64,000 bases of DNA, taken from positions 1-64,000 of the forward strand of contig MLHP01000024.1 in assembly GCA_001999425.1 (NCBI GenBank), given 5' to 3'. The notes beneath the pieces were generated by a model, which was not told the DNA's origin, did no database searches, and saw only the letters and a program-made list of their open reading frames with translations. Positions 36,159-51,113 of the stretch are shown here, piece after piece. This DNA comes from Rodentibacter genomosp. 2 (GTDB lineage: Bacteria; Pseudomonadota; Gammaproteobacteria; Enterobacterales; Pasteurellaceae). How positions within the stretch are numbered: the stretch's first letter is position 1; the number at the start of each line of letters is the position of its first letter. The translations under genes were made by a program, and so were the position numbers.

Positions 36159-37896
36159 TTACCACCTCTCTAATTTGCTCTAAAGATTTTTGTTGTCGGA
36201 ACATTTCCGCATAGGCGCCATTTTCTGTTATTAAGGTAGTATGCGTGCCTTGCTCAATTAATTTGCCTTTTTCCAACACATAAATATTATCTGCATTCAC
36301 TGCGTTAGCAAGGCGATGGGAAATCATCACAATCGTTTTGTGTTGTTTAAATTGTCGGATAAATTTCAAGATCACCTCTTCGCTTTCTACATCAATATTA
36401 CTGGTAGCTTCGTCAAAAATATAAAACTTCGCATTATGCAACAAGGCTCTAGCCAAGGCTAAACGCTGAATTTGACCGCCGGATAAATTTGTGCCACGGC
36501 TTAATAAAGGCATATCCAAACCGCCATTTTCACGCACAAAGTCGGCTAAATTGACTTGTTCCAAACATTGGTAAATTTGTTCATCGGAGGCATCGGTTTT
36601 TGCCATTTGCATATTTTCACGCAAAGAACCTTTAAACACATAGCTGCTATGGCTAACCAATGAAACATTTTCGTAAAAGGAAGTGCGGTTAATTTCAACG
36701 ACATTTTGCCCATTAAATAAAATCTCACCTTTCTGTGGTTTGTAAAATCCCATTAATAACGATACCAGTGTGGATTTTCCGCAACCGCTTTTACCGACAA
36801 AAACCGTGAGTTGATTTGGCGGAATCGTTAAATTCAAACCTTGAATCGCTGGTTTTTCCTCGGAATAGGCAAAATGTAAATCCTGTATTTCTACTTGCAC
36901 ATTATTTTTTGCAGCAAAACCGACCGCACTTTGTTGTGTTTCTACCGGCGTATCAAGCAAAGTAAAAATCTTATCGGAGGCGGCTTTACCATTCATTGCC
37001 ACATGGAAAAAAGACCCCAATAAACGCAAGGGAATAAAAAATTCCGAGGCAAGCAAGATAAACAAAATCACACCTAAAATACTGATTTGATTCTCTTGAT
37101 ATTGCAAAAGTGCGGTTAATATCCCGACAGCTGCGCCACCATAGGCGAGTAAATCCATTAATGAAACGGAATTAAGCTGCATTGTCAGCACTTTCATTGT
37201 AATGGTGCGAAACTGTTCCGCTTCCGCATCCATTTGTTTGGCTTTATAGCCGTCATCTTGATAGATTTTTAATGTAATCAAACCCTGTAAATTATCTAAA
37301 AAACTACTTCCCAGCCCGACATAGATCGCCCAATATTTTGCCAAGAGTTTTTTGGCAATTTTATTCACGGCAATAATAGACATTGGGATAAGCGGTACGC
37401 ACACCAACAAAATTAATGCGGTCGGTACATTAAAAAAGACTAAGAAAAAGAATAAGGTGAGGGGGGCAAGCAAGCTATAAAATAACTGGGGTAAATAACG
37501 CCCAAAATAGATTTCTAATTGCTCCACACCTTCTGAGGCAACCTGAATAATACTCGAAGTAGATTGTTGATTGACTTGATTCAGCGACATTCCCGCCAGT
37601 TTACGATAAATCAAACTGCGTAATTCATGTTTTACCCTTGTGCTGGCAAAATAAGATGCCTGTACGGATTTTTTACCGGCAAATACTCGCAGAGCAAGTG
37701 CAGCCAGCAAAATTGCGCCTAAACCAACCGCACTTGCTATGCGAAGATCGCCTAAAAATGAGGCCTGTAGGATATATGAAAATACGACCGCCGTGACAAT
37801 CCCTCCAACCAAAGCAAGCCAGTTCCAAAGAACGGTAACGGCAATCCATTTTTTGCTCTCCGCCACGGTATTAATCAGGCGTTTATCTATCATCAT
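36151..37896 (-). CDS. CydD-like ABC exporter subunit
   Basis: 581 residues with N-terminal transmembrane domain (about 15-310) and ABC domain: Walker A GKSGCGKSTLVSLLMGFY, signature NLSGGQIQRLALARALL and Walker B FYIFDEATSNIDVESEE, then the switch His in MISHRLAN. Starts at ATGATG after AGGAGTAATCGTT. It lies 73 nt downstream of the TonB receptor gene in the same direction and overlaps the CydC-like gene. The pair would pump its substrate from the cytoplasm outward using ATP. The pairing with a Fur-box-linked receptor suggests an iron or haem task rather than cytochrome bd assembly, which is inference. Confidence 0.85.
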   Translation of the reverse strand: MMIDKRLINTVAESKKWIAVTVLWNWLALVGGIVTAVVFSYILQASFLGDLRIASAVGLGAILLAALALRVFAGKKSVQASYFASTRVKHELRSLIYRKLAGMSLNQVNQQSTSSIIQVASEGVEQLEIYFGRYLPQLFYSLLAPLTLFFFLVFFNVPTALILLVCVPLIPMSIIAVNKIAKKLLAKYWAIYVGLGSSFLDNLQGLITLKIYQDDGYKAKQMDAEAEQFRTITMKVLTMQLNSVSLMDLLAYGGAAVGILTALLQYQENQISILGVILFILLASEFFIPLRLLGSFFHVAMNGKAASDKIFTLLDTPVETQQSAVGFAAKNNVQVEIQDLHFAYSEEKPAIQGLNLTIPPNQLTVFVGKSGCGKSTLVSLLMGFYKPQKGEILFNGQNVVEINRTSFYENVSLVSHSSYVFKGSLRENMQMAKTDASDEQIYQCLEQVNLADFVRENGGLDMPLLSRGTNLSGGQIQRLALARALLHNAKFYIFDEATSNIDVESEEVILKFIRQFKQHKTIVMISHRLANAVNADNIYVLEKGKLIEQGTHTTLITENGAYAEMFRQQKSLEQIREVVNA

Positions 37897-37969
37897 AACG
37901 ATTACTCCTAAAACGAAAACAAGTACGCCTAATAAAATGCGTACTTTCGGTATAACGATTTAAAAAATA

Positions 37970-40297
37970 CTAGAAACGAATCTCAACGGAAGCGGCAAAG
38001 TTTCTGCCCGGTGCGTAGAAACGTTGAAGCCCATAACCGTTACGATCAACAGCATTTGTTGTGCTATGCGCATTAATTCCCCGTAGCGCATCCCAAGTGT
38101 GGTATTTTTTATTAAATAGGTTATAAACGCCCGCACGCAACGTAATGCTATCCGTTGGGTTGTAATAACCGAATAAATCGGTAATAAAAGCGGATTTATT
38201 GAGATATTTGTAAGTCACAATTTCTTGTTTAAAATCATGCTCTTTACAGATAGAAGTGCCGAACCAATAATCAAATTCTTCTCGAACACAATATCGATTA
38301 TTTTGAATCGTTTTTGCCTCTTTTGCTTTTTTACCGCCTAAATAAGTGAAACGGCTAAAGATTCCCCATTTCCCGTCCGGATCTTCATAATCTAACCCAA
38401 ATACGGTTTTTATTGGTTGGATAGAGAGTAAATCGGTTCCGTTTGAAAGTTTACCTTTGCTATAACCTAATGAACCATAAAATTTAAATCCTTTTGGAAT
38501 AAATGAAACAACTTGATCTAAATTTAAGTGGGTTTTTATTTCAATGCCACTCACTCGCGCGCGATCAACATTAACCATTTGTTGTTCCAAACTCTGAAAT
38601 TTTTTCCCATAGGAATAAGAGGTGATAACACTTTCTTGTTCAAATAAGAAATTGTGATAGCGGGACCAATAAACACTGACATCAAATAACCCTACATCAC
38701 TACGGGATTGGGCGAAAATGGTATGGCTAACGCTACGTTCTGATTTTAAATCCGGATTTGCCCGCCAAGAACCATAAGCATTTTGAAAAGTGAAATACAT
38801 TTCCGATGCCGTTGGAATACGATAACCGGTGGAGAGCTGATAACCTAGTTTCCATATTTCCGTAACCTGAGCATTTAATCCAATAAAACCGCTCCAATTC
38901 GCAAAACTACTTGAGTTCAGTTCTCCGCCTTCCAAACAAGCTTTAGAACATTGTGCATTAAGCGCTTTAGGTTTTAATTTGGCATAATCATAACGAATAC
39001 CTAAATCAGAAGAAAAAATAGGATTCCATACAATGTGATCTTTTAAAGAAACGCCATACATTGTTGTTTTAACCGGACGTTGAATCGTGTACCAATCATC
39101 GCTTTCATAATTTTTCCCAATGCCGATTCTATCGTGGTTAATATTTTTAAATTCACGTTCACTGATATAACTTTTTAACGTGAGCGTATGCTCTCCCAAT
39201 AAATTAAACGCCAGACTTTCAAATTCTAGATTTGCACGTTTAAACTCGGTTTTCATTCTTCTGTCAAAAATTTCATCAAGTTCTTTTTCTTTCGTTAACC
39301 AGTTAGAACCACCTTTATAATTAACTGCTGCAAGATCCGTTTTTTGATAATCCAAATCCAGTTTCGCAAAAGCCAACCAATTTGATTCGGGAGCATAGGT
39401 ATAATTCAAATTAATATTGTAGCGTTTATTTTGATCATCCGCTTCGCGCCAAGCGCCGCCATAAAGCGTATAACTACGTTCATCCGTATAACGGTTTCCT
39501 TTTTGACCATTTATCGCAAAAGCAATCCGATGATGATCATTAATCTGATAACCTAATTTCGCTAAATAACTATGAAAACGATGTGTTGACGGATCGGGGT
39601 GCTGACTTTCACTGTGGTAATATAAATCCCCATCACCATTACTTTTCATTTCATGACCCGTACGTTGGGAATACATAAGTAATGCATCAAACTTATCACC
39701 AACATAACCTATGCCAAAGGTACGAACCCATTCACTATTTTTTCCAGCATAGCCACCACGTAATAGCGCACCAAATTTTTTGCCGGGCTTAACTATATCA
39801 ATTGCTTCAAGTGTACGATAAGCCACAACGCCACCTAACGCACCGCTTCCTGAATTAAACGCATCTGCGCCTCTAACGATGTCAATCTCACGAACTAATT
39901 CGGAATCAATCGATAAACGTGAACTATTAAAGTTGCCATAACGGACATATAAAGAATTTTCTTCGCTATCCGGTAAATTAATACCATCAATGCTTATACC
40001 AACTCGGTTCCCTTCAACACCTCGAATAGAAAAACCTTTCAAAAAACGACCGTTATCACTGATACCAACATCGGAGGTATAACGAACTAAATCTCGAGTA
40101 TCGCGAATCAACTCTTTTTGAATGGTTTCTGCATTTTTGTGAATTACTGAGGATTGGGTTTGACGGGTTGAAACCAGTTCAGCTTGAACATTAATTTCAT
40201 CTAATTTTTCTTCTGCATTTGCAACATTAATATTTGATAAAATAATGCCTATAGGCAACAGGCTGTAAGCCGTTATTCGTAGTTTATTCTTTTTCAT
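37970..40297 (-). CDS. TonB-dependent outer-membrane receptor, haem/haemoglobin/transferrin type
   Basis: 775 residues. Signal peptide ending NVANAEE, then a TonB box in LDEINVQAELV, plug domain (about 45-160; ISDNGRFLKGFSIRGVEGNR, ELVREIDIVRGADAFNSGSG, GGVVAYRT) and a 22-strand barrel ending in RNFAASVEIRF with the terminal Phe needed for assembly. The plug sequence and the motif 'NPDLKSERS' with flanking YRIPTASEMYF place it in the haemoglobin/haem/transferrin receptor branch. Two Cys pairs in loops (CSKAC; RYC...SIC) are probable disulphides. No CCAA tract, so it is not phase-variable like Hgp proteins. A Fur-like site precedes it. The exact ligand is not readable. Confidence 0.88.
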   Translation of the reverse strand: MKKNKLRITAYSLLPIGIILSNINVANAEEKLDEINVQAELVSTRQTQSSVIHKNAETIQKELIRDTRDLVRYTSDVGISDNGRFLKGFSIRGVEGNRVGISIDGINLPDSEENSLYVRYGNFNSSRLSIDSELVREIDIVRGADAFNSGSGALGGVVAYRTLEAIDIVKPGKKFGALLRGGYAGKNSEWVRTFGIGYVGDKFDALLMYSQRTGHEMKSNGDGDLYYHSESQHPDPSTHRFHSYLAKLGYQINDHHRIAFAINGQKGNRYTDERSYTLYGGAWREADDQNKRYNINLNYTYAPESNWLAFAKLDLDYQKTDLAAVNYKGGSNWLTKEKELDEIFDRRMKTEFKRANLEFESLAFNLLGEHTLTLKSYISEREFKNINHDRIGIGKNYESDDWYTIQRPVKTTMYGVSLKDHIVWNPIFSSDLGIRYDYAKLKPKALNAQCSKACLEGGELNSSSFANWSGFIGLNAQVTEIWKLGYQLSTGYRIPTASEMYFTFQNAYGSWRANPDLKSERSVSHTIFAQSRSDVGLFDVSVYWSRYHNFLFEQESVITSYSYGKKFQSLEQQMVNVDRARVSGIEIKTHLNLDQVVSFIPKGFKFYGSLGYSKGKLSNGTDLLSIQPIKTVFGLDYEDPDGKWGIFSRFTYLGGKKAKEAKTIQNNRYCVREEFDYWFGTSICKEHDFKQEIVTYKYLNKSAFITDLFGYYNPTDSITLRAGVYNLFNKKYHTWDALRGINAHSTTNAVDRNGYGLQRFYAPGRNFAASVEIRF

Positions 40298-40357
40298 ATT
40301 GATTTCCTTAGATAAAATTTACGGCGAATTATAAAAAAGAAAACTAAAGAAAAAAAC

Positions 40358-40376
40358 AATGATATTGAGAATAATT
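40358..40376 (-). promoter_or_regulatory. Fur box upstream of the TonB receptor
   Basis: AATGATATTGAGAATAATT resembles common Fur sites of the type AATGATATTGAGAATCATT and lies 61 bp before the receptor start, in the promoter region. Iron repression of the receptor and ABC genes is inferred. Confidence 0.6.
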
Positions 40377-40396
40377 TTTATTTTGTGATCTTTGTC

Positions 40397-40440
40397 AAAA
40401 AAACCGCACTTACTAAAAGTAAAAGTGCGGTCATTTTTTT
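40397..40440 (-). terminator. Uptake-signal pair terminator after gyrB
   Basis: AAAACCGCACTT and AAAGTGCGGTCA are oppositely oriented around a 13-nt spacer with A- and T-runs outside. It follows the gyrB stop (leftward). Confidence 0.8.
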
Positions 40441-40452
40441 CTACTTTTTTGA

Positions 40453-42885
<2,433 letters not shown>

Positions 42886-42993
42886 CTATTTTTGTAAATG
42901 AAAATTGGGCAGGATTATAGCAAAAAATGTGCTAATTAGCGAATAATAACCAAAAAGCACCTATTCTTAAAAGCTAGCCTTACAATGCGAAAA

Positions 42994-43611
42994 TTATCCG
43001 GTATGACGCTCTTTCAATTTACTAATCACATCTTCCCAAGCTAAATTGGCATCTTGCAATAACACCGTAAGATGATAAGCCAGATCCGCTGCCTCGCAAA
43101 TCGTTTCCTCGCGATCTTTTACCGTGGCGGCAAGAGCAGTTTCCACTCCTTCCTCGCCAACTTTCTGTGCGATCCGTTTTGTGCCTTTTGCATAAAGTTC
43201 GGCGGTGTAGGAACTCTGCGGATCCGCCCCTTTACGGCTAGCGATCAAACGTTCCAATTTGCTGAAAAAAATCCAAGCGGGTTCGCTAGATGAGCTAAAT
43301 TGGTGAAAACAGCTTTCTTCCCCTGTATGACAAGTTTCCCCTATCGGATCAGCAAGAATTAACAGGCTGTCATTATCACAATCAAGGCTCATATCCACCA
43401 CGTTAAGAAAATTGCCTGAAGTTTCACCTTTCGTCCATAGCCGCTGTTTTGTACGGGAATAGAAAGTGACTCTTTTTTCTGCGAGTGTTTTTTCTAAGGC
43501 TTCAGGGTTCATATAACCGAGCATTAGCACTTCACAGGTTTTTGCATGTTGAACAATAACGGGTAGTAAATTATTGACTTTTTGCCAGTTGATATTTTTC
43601 ATGTTTAACAT
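42994..43611 (-). CDS. hisIE: Phosphoribosyl-AMP cyclohydrolase / phosphoribosyl-ATP pyrophosphatase
   Basis: 205 residues from the ATG at 43609-43611 (TTAAGGAACACT before it); longer frame starts lie in the overlap with the S51 gene. HisI domain (1-110): [56 protein letters not shown] supply zinc and magnesium ligands. HisE domain (115-205): [20 protein letters not shown] and [20 protein letters not shown]. It performs steps 2 and 3 of histidine synthesis. Last gene of the leftward his operon. The S51 gene sits between it and hisF. Confidence 0.96.
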   Translation of the reverse strand: MLNMKNINWQKVNNLLPVIVQHAKTCEVLMLGYMNPEALEKTLAEKRVTFYSRTKQRLWTKGETSGNFLNVVDMSLDCDNDSLLILADPIGETCHTGEESCFHQFSSSSEPAWIFFSKLERLIASRKGADPQSSYTAELYAKGTKRIAQKVGEEGVETALAATVKDREETICEAADLAYHLTVLLQDANLAWEDVISKLKERHTG

Positions 43612-43628
43612 AGTGTTCCTTAATCCCA

Positions 43629-44245
43629 TCACACTTCTTCATAAATAGCATATTTTTCATCGTTGAAAATTATAGCTTGATGATTGTTAATAGGAAGTAG
43701 ATTTAACTGTTCAGCATAGTTTTGCATCGTATTCTTCGTACTCTCGACAAATGGAAATTCTTCGTAATGTGGCAATATATAAAAATTTACTAAATTTAAT
43801 CCTGAATATTCCTCTAATGCTGATGCTTTATTTCTATCGTCTAAAAGTTGAATATAATCTATGTTTTCTGATGCAATAATTGCACCTGCTGACTCTCCAA
43901 TATAAATCAAATTCTCCAAAATTCTCTTTTTAATAACAGCAATGAGATCTTTTTTCTTTAATTCCTGTAATAAGTAAAATGTATTTCCTCCAGACACATA
44001 TAAACAAGGGAAATTTTCAAGTGCTGAAATAACGTATTCCCTTTCAGCTTGACTGATATCTAAAACATGAACATCAATGCCTAAATGTTTAAAAACAGAT
44101 AATGCTTCATCTACATATGCTGTATATTCTTCAACATTGGCAGCAGTCGGTATAAATAAAACACGTTTATCTTTTAATGGAGAAAGAAACATACTAAGTA
44201 AATTTTTTGTTCCTGCTAAATATGATGTTAAAAATAATTTCTTAC

Positions 44246-44249
<4 letters not shown>
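43629..44249 (-). CDS. Peptidase S51 / PepE-like protein inserted in the his operon
   Basis: 206 residues. Motifs: [40 protein letters not shown] and the nucleophile elbow [19 protein letters not shown] (Ser at about 115), all typical of peptidase S51. It is only distantly like the pepE at 16482-17186 and of the shorter type often annotated as an S51 or type-1 glutamine-amidotransferase-like protein. Its start overlaps the hisF stop (ATGA) with GGAGGTAAGAAA before it, so it is translated with hisF. It is visibly more A+T-rich than the his genes. No histidine pathway role is known for such proteins, so it is an inserted gene. Substrate unknown. Confidence 0.8.
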
Positions 44250-46613
<2,364 letters not shown>

Positions 46614-46734
46614 TGTTTATTACTCCCAATTTACTGTAATTATATTCAGTAAATTTGTTAGTGCCATCACTCTCATTCCGTTTTACGATCAAGATCACAG
46701 AATTTGCAAAAAAGATGAATGATCCCACCGCTTG

Positions 46735-47328
46735 TCAGCTATTTTCCACAAAATTCCTGAGCAGTATTGCCCCATTTTTGCCCGATCTTTCAGGGTGGAA
46801 CTGCACACCGTAGAAATTTTTCCGCTGAATTGCTGCCGAAAACGGAACACCGTAATCACAAGTCGCAATCGTATTGTCATTCGGCATTACCGCATAGCTA
46901 TGCACAAAGTAAAAATAGCTATCCTGCTCGATCCCTGCAAATAGCGGATGATCGGCTTGATAACGCACCTTGTTCCAACCCATATGCGGCAACGGCAAGC
47001 CCATATCGGGAATAAGATCCGTATGTCCACTCATTAAAGATAAGGTTGACACATTGCCTTCGGTAGAGAATTCCGTCATCAACTGCATACCCAGACAAAT
47101 ACCAAGCATAGGTTGGGTAGCGTTTTGAATAGTTTCAATCAGTTGACGATCTTGCAAATTTTTCATCGCTGCAATCGCCGTTCCCACACCGGGCAACAAC
47201 AATTTATCGGCAGATTGGATTTTTTTCAGATCCCGTGTAATTTCGGCGGTATAACCCAAGCGATCAAATGCGAATTTGACAGACGAAAGATTGGCACAGC
47301 CGGTGTCGATGATGGTAATGTTACGCAT
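46735..47328 (-). CDS. hisH: Imidazole glycerol phosphate synthase, glutaminase subunit
   Basis: 197 residues. Class-I glutamine amidotransferase with catalytic Cys in PMLGICLGMQLMTEFSTEGN (about residue 77), His and Glu in FYGVQFHPERSGKNGAILL. Start MRNITIIDTGCANLSSVKFA, after TTTAAGGACATT. It supplies ammonia to HisF. The GNAT gene lies 21 bp upstream and the BRO gene downstream. Confidence 0.96.
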   Translation of the reverse strand: MRNITIIDTGCANLSSVKFAFDRLGYTAEITRDLKKIQSADKLLLPGVGTAIAAMKNLQDRQLIETIQNATQPMLGICLGMQLMTEFSTEGNVSTLSLMSGHTDLIPDMGLPLPHMGWNKVRYQADHPLFAGIEQDSYFYFVHSYAVMPNDNTIATCDYGVPFSAAIQRKNFYGVQFHPERSGKNGAILLRNFVENS

Positions 47329-47349
47329 AATGTCCTTAAAGAATGATTT

Positions 47350-48039
47350 TTAGATCTGAGAGAGCGATAATATTTGCTTTCCATTTTCATCAAAATTTTC
47401 ACTCGCCAGCCAACGTTGAAAACGGGTTTTATTTTTTCCCCATTCACTGTCTAACATAGAAAACCAAGCCGTATCTCTATTTCTTCCTTTATAAAATTGT
47501 GCTTGTCTAAAAGTGCCTTCATAAATAAAGCCTAAACGCAATGCAGCTTTACGAGAAGGTTCATTTAAACTGTCGCATTTCCATTCATAACGGCGATATT
47601 TCAATGTTTCGAAAACATATTCGGCAAGTAAAAATTGTGCTTCTGTCGCTATTCTGGTTTGTTGTAATTTGGGTGAATAGATCACCCAACCCACTTCAAT
47701 ACTTCGGTTATTTGGATCAATACGCATTAAAGCAAATGTTCCAACCGCCTGTTGGGTTGTTTCATCAATAATGGCGAAATAATAAGGATCTTGCGATGTT
47801 TCAATCTCTCTTAAATAAGCCATTAACGCCTCTTTTTGCTGAAAAGGCTCTAAAGCCAAATAAGTCCAATAGCGTTGCGGTGAAGAATAGACTTCAAATA
47901 AATCATCAATATGTTTAGCGGCTGATAATCTCTCCAAACGACAATATTGCCCCTGTAATAAATGGATATTTGGTCGCTCGCCTTTAGAAAAATTAGGCAA
48001 CGCTTCACCTATCGGTTGATTGAATTGATTGTACCTCAC
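47350..48039 (-). CDS. GNAT acetyltransferase (RimJ/RimL type) inside the his operon
   Basis: 229 residues from a GTG start at 48037-48039 with AAGGAGAAAATCA before it. The acetyl-CoA fold is visible: YFAIIDETTQQAVGTFALMR (beta strands 2-4), SIEVGWVIYSPKLQQTRIAT with the QxxGxA-like loop in the form QTRIATEAQFLL, and WKCDSLNEPSRKAALRLGFI then YEGTFRQAQFYKGRNRDTAW near the end. It resembles RimJ/RimL and the group that acetylates small amines or peptide antibiotics. The usual loop Gly is replaced by Arg-Ile, so activity is not certain. It sits between hisB and hisH, in the same direction, with 94 and 21 bp gaps. Target unknown. Confidence 0.85.
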   Translation of the reverse strand: MRYNQFNQPIGEALPNFSKGERPNIHLLQGQYCRLERLSAAKHIDDLFEVYSSPQRYWTYLALEPFQQKEALMAYLREIETSQDPYYFAIIDETTQQAVGTFALMRIDPNNRSIEVGWVIYSPKLQQTRIATEAQFLLAEYVFETLKYRRYEWKCDSLNEPSRKAALRLGFIYEGTFRQAQFYKGRNRDTAWFSMLDSEWGKNKTRFQRWLASENFDENGKQILSLSQI

Positions 48040-48133
48040 TGATTTTCTCCTTATGCAAGCGGTTAGATTGACTAGATTTTTTGTAAATATCTCTTCTAGG
48101 TTTTGGATAAATATAAATCTGTCCTACGGCTGA

Positions 48134-49222
48134 TTATAATATCCCCTTTGAACTCGGCAACTCCTTCCCTTCCACCTTAATTGCCTGCCTTAACGTACGT
48201 CCAAATACTTTAAACAGGCTTTCGATTTTGTGGTGATCGTTGTCGCCTTTGGCTTTGATGTGTAGGGTGGCCAGCATTGTAAAAGCGATAGATTGGAAGA
48301 AATGCTCGGTCAGCTCGGTGCTGAAATCGCCCACTTTGTCCCGCTTGAATTTGGCTTTAAATTTGAAATACGGTCGGCCGGAGAGATCGAGGGTACATTC
48401 GGCTTTGCATTCGTCCATCGGCAAGACAAAGCCGAAGCGGGCAATGCCCCGTTTGTCGCCTAAGGCTTGTTTAATTGCCGTCCCAAGGGCAAGGGCGGTG
48501 TCTTCTACGGTGTGATGCTCGTCAATCCACAGATCGCCTTTGCACGAAACATTCATTCTAAAGCCGCCGTGGGTGGCGATTTGATCCAGCATATGGTCGA
48601 AAAAGCCCACGCCCGTACTGATTTCATTCACGCCCGTTTCGTCCAGCCAAACTTGCACTTTGATGTCCGTTTCTTTGGTTTTGCGAACGACTTCGGCGTA
48701 GCGTGGCGGGCGGTTGCCGATATTGGTGACAGGTTCGCCGAGCAGTTTTTCAGCAATTAAGTCCCAATTCAATTTTTCGGGGTGATATTGCAACACCCGA
48801 ATACCAAGGTTTTGAGCCAGCTCTACGTCTGTTTGGCGATCGCCAATCACAAAACTGCTAGCAGGCTCAAACAACTCTCGCTGGATATATTTTTCCAACA
48901 ATTTCACTTTTGGCTTACGGCAATCACACTGATCTTCTGGCTTATGCGGGCAAATAAGCACTTCATCAAAACTGATGCCTTGCGAATTGAATAACGCCAT
49001 CATCGCATTGTGCGGTTTGTCAAAATCCGCTTTCGGAAAAGACGCTGTGCCTAAGCCGTCTTGATTACTGACCATCACCAAGCGGTAATGTTTTTGTAAT
49101 TTGAGCAATGCAGGAATGACATTCGGCTCAAATTTCAGCTTTTCCAAACTGTCAATTTGAAAATCGGTTTTTGGTTCGTCAATCAATGTGCCGTCACGGT
49201 CGATAAATAAGGTTGGTTGCAT
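48134..49222 (-). CDS. hisB: Histidinol-phosphatase / imidazoleglycerol-phosphate dehydratase
   Basis: 362 residues from the ATG at 49220-49222 with AGGAGAACC before it. HAD phosphatase domain (1-165): [20 protein letters not shown] (nucleophile Asp), [40 protein letters not shown] and a zinc loop [20 protein letters not shown]. Dehydratase domain (170-362): [40 protein letters not shown] and [20 protein letters not shown] with metal His. It catalyses steps 6 and 8 (bifunctional, as in enteric bacteria). The 134-bp gap to hisC holds several hairpins. Confidence 0.97.
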   Translation of the reverse strand: MQPTLFIDRDGTLIDEPKTDFQIDSLEKLKFEPNVIPALLKLQKHYRLVMVSNQDGLGTASFPKADFDKPHNAMMALFNSQGISFDEVLICPHKPEDQCDCRKPKVKLLEKYIQRELFEPASSFVIGDRQTDVELAQNLGIRVLQYHPEKLNWDLIAEKLLGEPVTNIGNRPPRYAEVVRKTKETDIKVQVWLDETGVNEISTGVGFFDHMLDQIATHGGFRMNVSCKGDLWIDEHHTVEDTALALGTAIKQALGDKRGIARFGFVLPMDECKAECTLDLSGRPYFKFKAKFKRDKVGDFSTELTEHFFQSIAFTMLATLHIKAKGDNDHHKIESLFKVFGRTLRQAIKVEGKELPSSKGIL

Positions 49223-49237
49223 ACAGGTTCTCCTATC

Positions 49238-49321
49238 CCCCACACGAGCCGTGTAGGGTTATTTAATCCGAGCTGCTTTGCAGCTCTATTTATTTTATGG
49301 TAATCAGCCCCAAAGGAGCTG
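49238..49321 (-). repeat. Cluster of small hairpins in the hisC-hisB gap
   Basis: Three stems: about 49238-49258 (CCC-ACACG-agc-CGTGT-a-GGG), 49270-49286 (GAGCTGC-TTT-GCAGCTC, perfect) and 49305-49321 (CAGCCCC-AAA-GGAGCTG, one mismatch). The words GAGCTG/CAGCTC recur through the gap. No T-run follows, so they do not look like terminators. Confidence 0.55.
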
Positions 49322-49356
49322 GGTTTATAGAGCCTAGCACAGCTCATTCTAGTCTC

Positions 49357-50424
<1,068 letters not shown>

Positions 50425-50527
50425 TTAAAACGTATGATAAATTTTTGTGTAACCGAATATGCTTTTTCACTCTTTTAATTACCCAGCCATAATGGCTGGA
50501 TGTTGAAGAAATCAGATAACCTAAATC

Positions 50528-51091
50528 TCATTGTTCTAATATAGTGATACTAAAACAGCCTTGCTTTTCCGAGAAGGTACGGCGATAACCTTGTTTAGCT
50601 AAGATCTTTTTGATTTCACGAATCACCAAACCGTGCGCCACAATGGCGCAGTTTTGGTCTATGGATATTTGCTGCATAAAATCGTTTACCCTTAATTTTT
50701 CTTGAGCCGGTGTTTTACTGGCCCGATTCAGCCCGATTAACCAAAGTAAACGGGAAATCACAAACCAATGCGATACGGATAATGAAAGAAACGGAATATT
50801 GGCAATATGCAAATTAAATTCTTTAAGATCATCACAAAAGATGATTTTATCTCGTTCAAACAGACGGTCTGCGGTGATACTGGCTCTCGGCAAAGGGGAA
50901 CTATAAACATATTCGCTTTGTTTAATCTCATTAAGGATATTCTGTGAGCTTAACCGGGCTATTTCAGATATATTGATATCTTCTGTGTTATCGTATTCTA
51001 TTAAATACTGCTTCGCCTGCTCGGCAGAACATTTTCTATTATTAGAAATATTTGGTGTACAGTGCCGAATTAATATGACGCGCCTTTTCAT
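50528..51091 (-). CDS. Histidine phosphatase superfamily protein
   Basis: 187 residues. The N-terminal catalytic motif is KRRVILIRHCTPNISN (RHC in place of the common RHG; His10 would be phosphorylated), followed by YVYSSPLPRASITADRLFER with the second Arg, and the later His in IVAHGLVIREIKKILAKQGY. Residues about 100-125 (LSLSVSHWFVISRLLWLIGL) are hydrophobic and may be an inserted loop. It resembles broad-specificity phosphatases of the branch 2,3-bisphosphoglycerate mutase superfamily. In this position (between hisC and the RhuM-Doc gene, co-oriented) no histidine pathway role is needed, because histidinol phosphatase is supplied by HisB. The start ATG follows AAAGAGGATATTCAT. The substrate is unknown. 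Confidence 0.8.
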   Translation of the reverse strand: MKRRVILIRHCTPNISNNRKCSAEQAKQYLIEYDNTEDINISEIARLSSQNILNEIKQSEYVYSSPLPRASITADRLFERDKIIFCDDLKEFNLHIANIPFLSLSVSHWFVISRLLWLIGLNRASKTPAQEKLRVNDFMQQISIDQNCAIVAHGLVIREIKKILAKQGYRRTFSEKQGCFSITILEQ

Positions 51092-51113
51092 ATGAATATC
51101 CTCTCTTTTCTCC

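Noticed and set aside
34500-37896. Calling the ABC pair cydCD
   Set aside because: Domain layout fits, but linkage to a TonB receptor and lack of cydAB nearby make the exact name unsafe.
40297-40400. Search for CCAA repeats that would make the TonB receptor phase-variable
   Set aside because: No tetranucleotide run is present at or near the start, so the Hgp-type switch is absent.
48467-48760. Long plus-strand frames opposite hisB, hisC and hisD
   Set aside because: They mirror the G+C-richer his genes and carry no start signals or recognisable domains.
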